A DNA stretch of 64,000 nucleotides from NCBI GenBank assembly GCA_003439945.1, contig QVRM01006791.1:1-64000 (forward strand), given 5' to 3'. The position numbers were made by a program, and so were the translations under genes. Below, piece by piece: positions 34,747-48,559 of this stretch. Within the stretch, counting starts at the first letter, position 1; each line of letters opens with the position of its first letter. The DNA is from Dermanyssus gallinae. Lineage: Eukaryota; Arthropoda; Arachnida; Mesostigmata; Dermanyssidae. The notes under the pieces were generated by a model. That model was not told where the DNA came from. It did no database searches and saw only the letters and a list, made by a program, of their open reading frames with translations.

Positions 34747-34849
34747 ACGTGCGCTTCCCAAGCCATGGCAAGGTTGTGTCACTCGCTGTCGGACAAGGAT
34801 TTCACCTGCTGCCGGACGACCAGAAACTCTACCTGTATTACGCATCCAG
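34747..34849 (+). CDS. DPP3: DPP3 exon a
   Basis: Acceptor GCTAG|AC, donor CCAG|GTCAGA; phase 1 in, phase 2 out. Encodes [18 protein letters not shown] then [15 protein letters not shown], matching the N-terminal helix region of DPP3. The acceptor is the weakest in the gene. Confidence 0.75.
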
Positions 34850-37800
34850 GTCAGATTGAATCCAGTGCTGAAATGCGGACTTTATGTACAAGCTGTGCTT
34901 TCTTCTCTCTCTCTATGTCTCTCTATTTCTGTTCGATTGACTTTTTCTTTGTTTTTTTTTTAATGTTTATTGTATTCTGGGGCTAACTAATGCGTTACGT
35001 GTCGGCTCTTCTTCTCTCTTCTGCACATGGTGACGTGTGTATGTGGTACTTGCTCTGCGGATGCACTTCTCTATGACTACCTGTAATGGCTGGATATGCA
35101 TCTCAAGCAAGCCATACTATGTTCGAAATGTAGTGAGCCGCGCACTGTTACAACTTCTCATTTGTCCTCTGGGTCTCTATGTCGGCAATGCTTGCAGTTG
35201 TACAGTCATGCATAGTCAGCGCAGGACACTTGTTCCGATTAACAGGTTGCACGTTGAGCTTTGGCGTCAGAAAGGTCAAATGTATATTTGATTTTGCAAA
35301 CAATACTTTGCTCCTGCGAAACGCGCACGGTTTCAGCGTTGTCGGTTAAGGCGATCTGTGTGCATATATGCGCGACTGCAAACGTGCTTGGCTTTATTTA
35401 CACATGAATCGTGTTTTTACATCTACACATCTTTGATGCATGTATATTCATCATGTCGTGCTTGATATTATACGTGAATGTTTTGCGATTTAGGGCAACT
35501 TGGTTCAGCTCACTAATAACTGCAACACAGAGTTCGACGGAGGCTCCGCTTATAATGGCACTGTTTTTGCGGCTGCTTCACCACGGCAATAACCTTAACG
35601 AAGTCCGAGAGTTTCTCCAAAAAGAAGTATCGTTTTCGTCGTACGAGGTCGATCAGCTTTTCCTCTACATGGCAACGTTTTTCGACTTGCAAGGAAACTA
35701 CCGGTAAGATGCGGACGGCTTAACTGGTTGCCTCACGAGAAGCAAATGTTGGTAAAGTCCGGCATTCGGACTTAGTTCACGTAACACTATAACAGGTTTT
35801 TTTGTTTAATTAAAAAAAACAGTGCACTATAACATCTAGTGAACGTGAACATCGATTTTGGAAATTACGATTATACATATATATATATATATATATACAA
35901 TCTCTAAAATGCGCCAAGAAGGATTTGTTGAATCAGCCTACTCTTACTGCATCCGTGTTGATTCGTTTTTGGGCGAAGCGCCTTATCTATACATTCGTTT
36001 CATACGTATTTTATGCAAACTTTTATGAATAATTTGTACATGAAGATATACAGAGATACTATTTCAAACGCACATTTGTTGTTGCTAGATGCCCTTTCCA
36101 TACCCCTATACACTTGCTGACACCAGCCATTTTTAATAATAAGAGGTTTTGGGAATGCATTATGCACATGCGTCGCTGGAAGCTGTCAGTTTCCACTAGC
36201 GTGGGACTCACAAATCCGCTAGGACCTTATTCCTCCCCACTTCCCTCCCAGACTCGGACACCAGATCATCACTTGACTTACCGTGCCTACAATCACTGCA
36301 TACCTATATATTTTGTGTATAAACTCGTTCGTCTTATACAATATAATTCATATGCACATTCCAAGACTAAGAGTCAGTTAAGGTTGCAGGCTACTCTATC
36401 AGCGATTTGTAATTTTTGGTAGTACGCGTATTTCAGTAATGGGGAAACGAATAATTTACGACAATTTACGTTCCAGTTGCTTCCGTTGTAAGTGTAGTTA
36501 AAATGAGTGTAACTTTATTGGTCCACTAGCGCACTGTATGTGCGATAAAGTAATCGATCATTTGTAAGCTTCATTTTGTGCATGGCACAAACAAGTACTC
36601 TCTGTTTGCATTAGGCGTAAGGTGTCGCGCGATTATTTATTTAAGTCGAAATGTTCGTATTTTAACTGAGCATGTTAAATCTTTGTTTTGTTAGAGAACA
36701 AAAATTTATTCCAAATGTGCCCATGAAGCGCATGGAGGATATGGTACACACGATGGTGCATCGGATTTCGGACCAGGACTACCTTATCGAGCGTGCCGTC
36801 ATACCCATGTTCGTCTACGATGAACGGGTCTTACGAAACGGCGAGATGCCGCCTCGGGGCGTGTCCTCGTACTATTCAACCAACTTCAACCAAACCGATT
36901 TGAGTTTAGTCAGCGACTACCTAAAATATAAGGTTTGTGCTCATCGTTGCATTTGATCAAGGCCACTTGGCTAGTCACCGATGCTGCTGCTGCTGCTTTA
37001 AATTGACTATGATTGAGTGCGCGCACTTACGAGTCTTCCCCGAATTTAACCTCATAACAAGTAGTATAATTTCGCGTGTGTCGAAGTAGCCTAGCTTTCC
37101 CTCGATGGTTTTAAGGACCGTTTCTTGCTTTAATGTTTTTTTTTGGAAATAGAAACCCATTGCATAGTGCCAGCAAGTTAGCCAGTAATTTCAAACTTCC
37201 AATATATATAGGAAGAGAGAACTAAGTAGAATCGAAATATATAGGAATTAAGATTAAGTAGAATCGAAATAAGCTGAAATTTCTAATTTTTAAAGTTAAT
37301 CTAGAAAAATAGAGTTACTCGATTTTAATCATTTAAAAGTACTCTCTATTGGTAGTCACAACCTTTCCCCATCCCTGGACCAGACTATCGATTCCCATGA
37401 CAATGTCTTCTAGTTTCTGCATTCCGAGGAATGTATTCACATGGGTTTTAGTGCTTCAGGTCAGGTAAATTTCTATCAATATATATAAAGTTTTGCAGAA
37501 ATCTGAATAGGTGGTAATCGGACGGTGCACCGTCCGGTGAGTTCGATGGACGCAGCAAAAGTTCCCAGTCAAAGCAATAAAGAAGCTGTCCAAACCTCAG
37601 CGGAGCTGCGAAGAATTCTTCCGCGGGCTAGAGGAGCAACCGTTACTCGGCGCTGTCTCTTAGCATCAGTAGTATCTATATATATACTAGATGATTCAAA
37701 ACGTTCGAGGCATAGAGTACAAGCAATGGACGGACAAAGATCACGTAACTCGTATTGTTCAGCATAGACTCCAGAAGCTTAACACATCCAGTGCAACGAT

Positions 37801-40800
37801 CTTCAATATCCCTTATACCACGAGTAAAATATTTAAAATCAATAGACCGAAAATATTTGTCTACAGCGCTGATCACATCATTGTTGCCCTGATTTCTCCT
37901 TCTAGAGAAGCTCTTCTTGAGGTTTTCAAACAGATAATAGTTGCACGGGGCCATGCAAAAAAGCTAACGCCCATCTCTTCCGCTACTTTGCGCATCAGTC
38001 GGTGGTCAGTCATCACAAATGCGTGACTCATCAAAAAACGTATAGTACAGTTTTGTCATCCAAAGCTGTTTTTGGTCAGAACCTGGTGTTTCCTCTATAC
38101 CTCCATACTACTTTATGTAATTGAGGTAATCCATTCGGTATCGGTACTGTATGCCGGTGCACAAAATTTAGAAACTGCATTTATTTTGACTTTAATTTTC
38201 GAGTTTTTGCAATAAAGCCATTAAAGATATTAATCATAAAACGGCACTCATTCTGCTCCATCATCCCTGAAGGCTCTGACACCTTACAGTTGCGCGACCT
38301 GCGACGAACGCAGTTCGAAACCAATCCACATGATACTTATTTTTGTTACCTCCGAATAACCTCTATCTCTTTACATTGTCGGATTACAAATTGTTGGATA
38401 CATTTTCTGTTTTGCCCACTTGAACAGCCGTAGGCGATTCAGGTCGGCGCACTCCGACCTCAACTCGAGCGTGAAGATTGAGTTGCTTGTAATCCTACAC
38501 AATTTCAGTTCAAGTATAATCAGCGCCACGTAAACTCGCAGCTGAGTTTGTGGGGGCATCGAAAACCTGGAAGAGCCTAGATCGGCAGAGGCTGTTTAAG
38601 CACTCGCTTCGATGTTTGAAGGGCCTTTGCATGATGCAAAACTTACGTATGCAAATAGCTAACAAGCTGTCGAATGAAAAGCGTTTCCACTTCTAGCCTT
38701 GCCTCAATAGAACCGAACGATAATACGACCTGCTAGAAGATCTTTACGCTATCCACGCTAGTACAACCTTAGTTCATGTTATTTGTTATCATATCGGTTG
38801 TAGTGTCTAAACTACTCAATCGGTCTCACCTAAACAGGACAAAGAGATTTAAAGCGAGCCGCCAGTGTGCATGCAACTCTGCTTGCCAGCTCGGAAAGTG
38901 GGTTACTAAACTTCAACTAGACAATATCGATGTACGTTTATGTACGGCTAAAGAAAATAATATGGCATTTGCATAATCATAATTTGCAAACTAACAACAG
39001 TTTTCAATACTATGTTGCCTTTTATAGACTGCTTTACCTGCAATGCGCTCGCGCAGGTAAATTATTGAAAAAAGCGAACAAAACTGGGACAAAATCATAC
39101 CTAGCTGGTCATTATTTATAACGCATGCACTGCAAGTCTATTAGACCAAGAATTGTTTTTTTTTAACTCATAAAGCTAGAGCCTAGTCTGAAGACTAAGT
39201 AGTAGTGGTAAGAAATAGGTCAGCTGGCATGTAAATGTCAAGCAAGATGGCTTAGTGGCAAAGTCTTTGCCTTGCATTCGGAAGGACTGGGTTCGAGACT
39301 CAGACCGGTCACTCTTAAATTGGTTTGCATGGTTTCCAATTTAGACAAGGTAAATGCCGGAGTGGATTAAAATTAGCCATGCCATGAAAAGAAAACCGTA
39401 CACGGGCAATAGCCTTACGGAAAATAAAAGTATCGTTAGTCTTTTCCCATGGCAGCTATGCAGACTACGATTAACCTTTTGTGCCGCTTAAATACGTGCA
39501 AGGTGACAGACGGCCTAACTAGCTCAACTGTTTTAGCGTCATATATAGGTTTCATGTAAGAGTTTTACTGGTTTCAAATGCTGGTAAAGTAGAAGACTCA
39601 ACAATATTTAATACGCATGCACGAATTTAAGATACATGTGAATGCGTACGTGAGTGTATATATATATATGATTACTTTATCTATTATGGTATTGCAAAAA
39701 TTACATTTTATTTCACAAGTTCATTAAGTCTCGAAAACGGCATTTGTTTCTGTTCATCTTGAATATATTGTTCATTTAAATCCGGAAAATATCACAGACA
39801 CAACACCTAAATAGCTGGTGCGGACCGACATGTGTCATGATGATATTCGGTGCAAACACGGTCGTAAAATGTACAACGACACTCATCGCAAGGGTTATGA
39901 AACACAGTTCGATGGGGGGTTTCTGTACTGCGCGCTCACGCAGGCGCCGGGATTAAGTTTGTGGCGGCAATGCTTTATTAACTTGCTCAGAGGAATAAAG
40001 CCTCTGTCTCTATAGCCTCTGCCTTTGACAAGTCAATTGTTTAACCGCTGTACTCGCTATATGTCTCCAGCATCCTCAGAGAACTTTTTAGATCTAATTA
40101 TACTCTACTATATACCATGAGGTGATTGGCGTAGAGACTTATGCGAAAACAGGTGTAGTTGTCACTGATAAGGCCCGGCAAATCACTGAGTAAAACGGAG
40201 AAAAAGATCGGTCTGAGGTTAACGTCCTGGGCATAGCCGGTTTTTTGTACAAAAAAGGCCGGTGTTCCTGAATGCCCGAGTTTTGAGCCCCAGGATAGCT
40301 TCTTTATGGCGGTGTTCCTAGAGGCAGTGTCAAACGCCTTGTAGTCTACAAATACAGCATACAAGGGTTGGTGTTTGATGGCGACAGAATACTTTACGTC
40401 GTCTAAAAGGGACGCGGTCATTAGTAAACGTCCAGCATGAAATCCATGCTGTCCCGAAAGATGATTTATCGTGCCTCGAGATCGAAGCTAAACCGTCAGG
40501 AAAGGCTGTAAAGAAGGCCGGAAAGGCCCAGAAGAACGTCCGTGCCACGGACAAGAAGAAGAAGCGCAGGAGGAAGGAGTCTTTCTTCATCTACATCTAC
40601 AAAGTGCTGAAGCAGGTCCACCCGGACACTGGCATCTCATCGAAGGCCATGTCGATTATGAACTCGTTTGTGAACGACATCTTCGAGAGGATCGCCGCCG
40701 AGGACCTCGCGTCTCTCGCACTACAACAAGAGGTCGACCATCACCACCCGAGAAGTTCAGACGGATGTCAGGCTCCTGCTCCCCGGTGAGCTGGCCAAGC

Positions 40801-43800
40801 ACGCCGTTTCTGAGGGAACCAAGGCTGCCACCAAGTACACCTCGTCGAAGTAAATTCTCTTTCCATCCGTGCCAACAAAAAAACGGTCTGGAGCCGACGG
40901 CCTGGAGATTTGAAAATATCTTGAAGATGCAGCTCTTCTTTGCAGTGCTTCGCCCAGAGGATGGACACAGCGGAAGACCGCCGCCTTTATATGTTTATTT
41001 CAGACGAGGTCGGGCCCGAAGGCCTTCTTATTCTTCACATGTCAATCGCACGTTGAACTTCCATACAAGAGAATGAAGCATCTGCCTGTTGGGTAAAAGA
41101 CGTTCGTATTCATCTGATTATTTACACGATATCAATATAGCCTCGGGGTGAAAATGTTATCGTTGTAAATGCGTCGATAATATGTTGGCGCAGACGGTCG
41201 GAGGCAACAGGACAACTAGAGAACGTGAAGTTTGTTGTAGTGGCGCTTAAGTCTAGCCCTTATAATCATATGATTTTGATTTCCTTGGCGAACGAGATTT
41301 TCTTGGAGTTTACCAGCTGCCGGCGGAGTCTTCAGTTGAAGTCTCTAATTTCCAGGTGTTTTCGAGAAAGGATGAGAACTTTAACAACATAAGCCCTCAC
41401 ACGATAGCAACACACGAATGCAACTTAAGCCACTTCAGTGACCAACGACTTGCCCCTCGTTGTACAACTATATGTGGACGAACACACCGTTCGTGTTAAC
41501 ATGTCGGAGAGCAGGGTTGGTGACATCCCCAGTAGGTGGTTTGGGTGCCACACGCAAATCTCCATGCGTGCCCTTACCCCCGTCTTTTACTGTAATTGGT
41601 AAACACACTGGTACGTGTTTTTCTAGATCCTGTAACTACGAGACCCGCCACTTGTTCTCCATATTCGACATATCCTTCAGGAGCTGAGTAAGCGAGTGAT
41701 ATCAATTGTGGAACCCCCGAACTCCTCAAAAGCTTGGCGAACGGCAATTGTCCAGAGAAAAAAAGCAGCAGTATAAAGCCTACAGTTCAGGTCTCCGGCT
41801 AGAAAAGCTGGTATAATAAATAATAATAAAATAAATATATCGGCATACAGATATCGGCAAGCACATGTGCTAGTACGATTATATCGGCATAAAGTATTTT
41901 CTTTACAATTTAATTAGCACTTGTGTACGTGTGCTAATGTACATGGGCTAATGAGAATGAATCGACTTAAAGTATTACTACATACGTGTGATAAGTGCGG
42001 TGTACGTAGCACATGCATATGCTATGCAAACATATTATTTACGGATGCAGTACATATATAGCTATACCTTAAACATGTACATTTTGATAATGTTAAGCAA
42101 AACGTAATCAAAGGCGAAACCAACCTAAATTAGCTAGCGAGCTAGTATTGTTACAATGTCCAAGCGTAGACGCGTGCCTGGAATGCGACCCTCCGAATGG
42201 CTCTATCTAATAGATCTACTGGCAAACATCACTGTATGCGATGCTGTGGTAAGGTCTATTCACTCACCTGGCTGTGTCCGTGACAATTCTTCTTTCTCGT
42301 CCGTGTCCGTTTGACTGTCTAACGCGTCGGCAACGCGTGACAACGGTTTCGCAGAACGTCGAGCCATGGAACCAGCGTGCGGTGAAGATCGTTGATGGCA
42401 ATACAACCCTCTACGAACTTCGGCTAGCCTCGGTTAGCGACGACATGTCGGTCGTTGATGACATCACAATGCGACAAACGGAAACCTATCGGAGCAGCAG
42501 TTACCGATTCGTTGGTCTCGATTACGCCGGACTACTAAGTGAGCTATATATGTATATATGCATATATATTTATATATATTTTTTTTATGAAGGATAAGTT
42601 AAATGCTTTAGGCACTAACGCAGTAAGCACACTCAGTCCTATGCAGTGAGGCAGTCACCCCGACGGTTGGACATTATTGCGCCGACGTCATACCCATTAA
42701 ACGCACCTCTCCCCCGTTTGAGCTTCACTATATGTTAGCCCAATTCTCCTTTTAATAGTTTTACGAGCCGACAGGAGAAGCAGTGAGTGTTGGATCAATT
42801 GGTCGAATGCATTTGTAAAGAGGGGGAAAATGCTTTTACGAACATCACTCGTTGTTGTTGAGGAATAGTGTGGGATCGACTCGGGCGGAAAATATGTGAC
42901 CTAATTCATTGCCGAACGTGTAATACCCACTAAAAACCAACTCCCTCATCCCTTTTTGTTTGGAATTATGTAACAGTACCTCGAGACTAGAAAAGAGGAG
43001 CTTTATGCTTCAACATTCTCCTAAATCTGCGGAAATCTCGCGAATTGAGGGTGGACTCAAGGCCTGTGTTGCATTATGTGAGCGGCCCCTGTCCAGATCT
43101 TTCATACCAAAACTACAATCTGGAAGGGTTGGCGTTGAAAGGTTTATATCTAGTCTATAGCCGCCATACTGCGTCTCTATACTCCCAAAGAGGTTCTTAT
43201 AGAAGTACCGTCGTACGCTGTTCTCTCCGTCGCAAATTTGACTTTCTTGAGTCACCCGAGGTACCCCTTTCTAGCCAGTACTTCTCGTGCCACTACAGCT
43301 CCTATATTCCAGTTAGAGATGCCTTCACAGATTAACTGCAAAAATTGTGAAACTTCCCAAGTAGGCAGGTCCAGGGGATCCCCAACTTTATTCGGTCCAA
43401 CACTTTTCCTCTAGCCTCTATTCTGACTTGCGCAAGGACTGGGCAGACTAAGAGTGTATGGGGTGCGTCAGCCTCGACGCCTAAGTCACAGTGTACGCAT
43501 GTGTCCGAGAAGGCTTTTCTTATCCATAACATATATGCCTGGAAGTTGCCATGGCCCGTTATGACCTGCGTCAGAAGGTGATCAACCTTCCCGCCTAGTC
43601 GATTCAGCGACTTCCTTATATGAGGATTGAGATCGCGTACGCGCTCACCCGGCGCACCATTCAATATGGCAGCTCTTTCGTTCAACCATGTACTAATTAT
43701 GCCTTCCATTTCGGTATCTTTGGCTTCCCTATTAGCGCTTTCTGGGCCGCTATACCATAGTCTTTGTCGTGTCTCTGCTTTTAGGTCCAGGGGGAGTGCC

Positions 43801-43938
43801 AGCAAGATCAAGTGCAGCTGAAGTGCTGATAGTCTTATACGCGGCGTTTTTTGTGTTATTATATATTCTTTAGCCCTTGTGATCCTTTAGCCGCTTTGAA
43901 CCACGCCGATGCTCCAAACAACGCTATAGATTCGGCAA

Positions 43939-44005
<67 letters not shown>

Positions 44006-47000
44006 TAGGTGATCTATTTAGGTAATAACTACAATGCCTCTTTTGCTGATTCAACCCTTTCTTTTGATTCTGTGGGTGCCGCCGTTTGATCTGTTTGATT
44101 TCTATATTAATCCTTTCAGAGAAGGTTATCTCTTTTTTAGAGACTGCAAAGCAGTATGCTTCCGATAGCCAGAGTGAGACGTTGAATCTCTACATAGAGC
44201 ATCTGACCACCGGCTCAATCGTGGCCCACAAGCGTGCCTCTGCCAAATGGATCGCACAGAATGAACCCGTTGACTTGTGAGTACAGGTCTGGCGTTATAT
44301 ATTCGTTTTACACATATGTGTATATCTACTTTCTTACCTACAATATATATATATATAAGTATCGCCAAATACAGCCGTCATACTCTAGAAGGTCATACAG
44401 GCCGTAAAAATAAGCATTTGTTAAGAGAGTTTCTGTGATGTCTCCATTTTGAGCCTTTACGTTTATTTATTGCGCAGCGTCGGAGTGTTGAAACCACATT
44501 CTCGAATAAAGACCTTCTAGAGTATTCCCCTCCGCTTTGTTTAGTAAGGTTCTGCTCAGGACTGGCATGTTCTTTTTTTAGTTTTTCGGAAAGTGGATAC
44601 GAGCCTAGATTTTACTCTACTAGGCCAGCCCAAATATTGACGAAGGAACGATTCTGGCGTTTGTGTGCGTGCGTTATATACCGGTTTCCGTCGGCCTATC
44701 AGTGAGATTTAGGTATACTATACACGTGTAAAAGGGGCTTCATCTGTAATAAGTATAAAGTGTAGAAAGCTTCGCCTGGGTTTCTTCCTGTTGCGAAAAC
44801 AGCGAAAGTAGCCCACGCGTAGCGACAGTTGTAGAGCCTGATTTGGTTAAAATCGGTACTACCGGATGTAGTTCTACTAGCAGATTTGAAACAATGCGGC
44901 AACTCAGGCAAACAATTGCCGACATTACCCTGCTTGTAGACAGACGGTCGGTTGTCTCTGGAAATAAAAGCTTTCCATTTTAACGTTATGGATCGCAGTC
45001 TGCGGTTGTCCAGTGTCTATTCTAGTTACGTATTAGTTATTATATATGCTATATAGTTAGTTATTATATGTCAACATACAGATAGCCTTGAAACAATCAA
45101 CTTGAACTTAAATGGCCAAACGCAAAGGTCATCGTCTCTGCTGTGAACGGCTCCTTGCCACCTGTGCATAATCTCTACCTAGGTGGTACAGTAAAAATGT
45201 ACAGTACTTGCAACGGTGGACATTTATACCATTAAACCTTAATTACTAGCTTGCCATCTAGAATCAAAGCATTACTAGGTTAGTAGCCCAAAAAATTAAC
45301 TCCACAAAGCGCGAATTTTCCCTGAAAGCTTTTTTTTATGATACCTGAGTTGGAGTTTTTTGCGTTGATTACAACAAATGGTCAAGATCGGCTGGGTGGG
45401 CGACTGAGCTTGCTATGCTCAGCGAGTTACGACGACATCTCGGGGTAGTTGTTGGTCGTACAATTTGGCGTACCTTCGCTCTCGTTCGCTAGCGTAGTTA
45501 ACTGCGAGCAGAAGATCGAGCTAGCGATCCGAGGACTGTAGGAATAAGTAGAGAAAAATATCGCCGCCACTTCACCGGGTCGACGGGTCAGCCACATGGG
45601 CTTTCTGGAGACGTACCGTGACCCGGCTGGCGAGCGCGGTGAGTTTCAGGCGTTTGTTGCGGTGCGCGCACCCCTGGCGACGAAACGCTTCGAGAGCTTC
45701 GTCAACCATCTGGCTACGATTCTACCGCTGCTGCCGTGGCCAGCCGCATACGGCAATGGAGATGTGCTCAGCGATGGCAGCAGCCTGATCGCCGTCGACA
45801 TGACCGCAATGTCAAGCATCGTGCCTCTTGCTGTCAGCCTGCCCAACTGTAAGTTCATTGGTCTTGATGCATTGTCAATCTACATAACGGGATATTCTGT
45901 AAATCTACATAACGGGATATGCTGTAAATCTACATAACGGGATATTCTGTAAATCTACATAACGGGATATTCTGTAAATCTACATAACGGGATATTATGT
46001 AAATCTACATAACGGGATATTCTGTAAATCTACATAACGGGATATTCTGTAAATCTACATAACGGGATATTCTGTAAAGCTACATAACGGGATATTCTGT
46101 AAATCTACATAACGGGATATTCTGTAAATCTACATAACGGGATATTCTGTAAATCTACATAACGGGATATTCTGTAAATCAAACGGGCATTCCCGTTATG
46201 AAGATATTCTGTAAATCGACATAACGGGCATTGTAAATCGACATAACGGGATATTCAATGGAATTGAACTAAAGTGTCGCATGCTTCCGTGGCACCTGAT
46301 CAGCGTTCAGGGAAAGGCATTTAGTGACTCCGTCCTCAGTGAGAGCCCTTATCCTCTCCTTGATTTTCCGCCAAGCCTTATGTGGCGGAAACGCATCTCT
46401 GCTGCCCGTACTACTTTGTTCGTGACTTGGCGCAACGTAATTCGTCACCCGTAGATTAGCGTACGTCGGCGCTTCTCTCGTTCCCATTGCCACCACCACA
46501 ACATAGGTACTGGCCACTCGTTTTCGACAACAGTCAACTTCAACCTATTAATCTGCAGCGACACACATCTCTTTAGAGACACCCGAATCCCGGGTTTACA
46601 CTTTCGTCATACAGAGACGTACCTTGCGTGCCTTCAGGGCCGAACGAGGGAGGTTTTCAGCTCCGCAAGCTTTACTGGTTGGCTTATTGGGTTCGGTCTA
46701 GGTTACAAAACCTTGGGTGCCTTGTACAATACATTTATTAGTGAGCGCTAGTGGCCGACTTCAGATGCGGGTGGTTTGTTTGATGCTACTAAACGTTGAT
46801 TAGTTATATGTGTATAGTTATTTCCTCTACATCGTTTTGTATGTCCGTCGTCTATTTTTCACGCCACTTGTTTCCTCTGTTTCTCATCTACACACATCCC
46901 TATTTATCCACTACTGTCTATCTAACCTGTTTTGCGCGTTTTTGCCGCAATCGCTCGCTTGCATGCCTATATACCTGTTTGCCTGCTTAGTTCTACCTTT

Positions 47001-48371
47001 GATCACTTGATTTGTTACTAACTACCTTCGATCCACTTGATACGTTACTAATTATCTTGCCCTTGTCCGTGGCCACCTACCTGCCACGCTGTGCGAACCC
47101 TGTCGGCTCACAGACAACGACGTGAAGGCGAGCGCGGGCTCGAAGAACGTCGTCGTCATGAACCGAGTTGACGCGCAGATCAGTGTGAACCCGCCACGCT
47201 TCTTCAGCCCGGAGGACATCGCTCTGATGGAGCGGTACGCGAAGCCGATCTACATTTTGCACACGGCTACCCACGAACTGCTTGGTCACGGATCGGGCCG
47301 GCTGTTTCTCGAGGACGACAATGCCACCGTCAATTTTTCCCTGGAGCACACGTTAAATCCGATCACCGGAAAGCTGGTGCGTAGTTCCTTTTATTCCTTT
47401 TGGCAGCACGGTTCATCTAGCTACTAACAGTCAGACACCGTCTGCAGTACGTATGTACGTAAACAACAATGTGCCAAATTTGTCGCAAACGGCCCGATTC
47501 ACATGCACGGAATGCGCTGGCCGAAACGATGCAATAAACCTCCTAACGATAGCGGTTAGTCGTTGCGATATTTGCGAAAAAAAACCTGAAAAATAAATTG
47601 GAAGGGCTATATATATATACGCAAATGTTAAGTTTAAAATACCATACGTGTGTTGTCAAGACTTGTTTCATTTCCTAGGATCCGTTGTATTGTTTACTAT
47701 TTTCTCTGGCAGGTAAATCAGTGGTACAAACGCGGTGAGAGCTTTCAAAGCGTATTCGGCGCGTTTAGCAACGTCTTCGAGGAGTGTCGTGCCGAAGCCG
47801 TATACCTCGCACTTTCACTGGAACCTGAAGTTCTCGCGTGAGCACGCATAATAACGCCAGAGTTAAATGCCATATGAATTAGATCACGATAGCAATTACA
47901 AATACAATTGTCATTTCGCGGTATACTTGGAAATCATCTAGACAAAACACGGCGATATTGCTTGATAGCATTACTTCACTTATGCCGCAAGTATGAGCAT
48001 ATTACATCTAATCGCGTAAAACGGAAAAATGATGGTGGCTAACTATGAGCAGTTAGATATCATATGTGCTGAGTAAATTGGTGAAATAGATAGTATTCAT
48101 TAGGCCATTCTCGTTGTGGTCGTGGATAGGCCTTTATGAGCGTAGCGCCTGCTCCGTAACAATCTTTGAATCCACATCCCGACGCATAGTGCATCTGGTT
48201 GGCCATTATCTTGCTACGCCTTTCTTCTGCCGGAGAAAATATTTATGTCTAAAATGCAATGCTATGGTTTGGCGATGAAGTGATGGAGTATAGCTAGCTA
48301 ACACTAAACACAAGTGGGTTCGATTATGGATGGATTTTTCATTCGCATGACATGTATTCCTAAATACACGC

Positions 48372-48420
<49 letters not shown>

Positions 48421-48499
48421 CAGGGTTTTACAGGAATATTTGATCAACGATATATGGAATTGTAAAGCTCGTTAAGGCAAATATTCCTGTAAAACCCTG

Positions 48500-48559
<60 letters not shown>

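Noticed and set aside
34207..34845. 212-codon minus-strand frame upstream of DPP3
   Set aside because: No domain; it overlaps the DPP3 exon on the other strand, where homology is clear.
40484..40853. Working histone H2B gene
   Set aside because: The start codon is missing, indels disrupt the frame around 40710-40730, and no 3' stem-loop was found.
45878..46252. CRISPR-like repeat array
   Set aside because: The units are directly adjacent without spacers, in an intron of a eukaryotic gene; it is a minisatellite.
46269..46517. 82-codon minus-strand frame in DPP3 intron 6
   Set aside because: No recognisable domain, no start or splice context, and antisense within an intron.
45849..47113. A missing DPP3 exon between exons f and g
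   Set aside because: The family alignment is continuous across the junction (SLPN then [13 protein letters not shown]) and the phases match, so no extra exon is needed.
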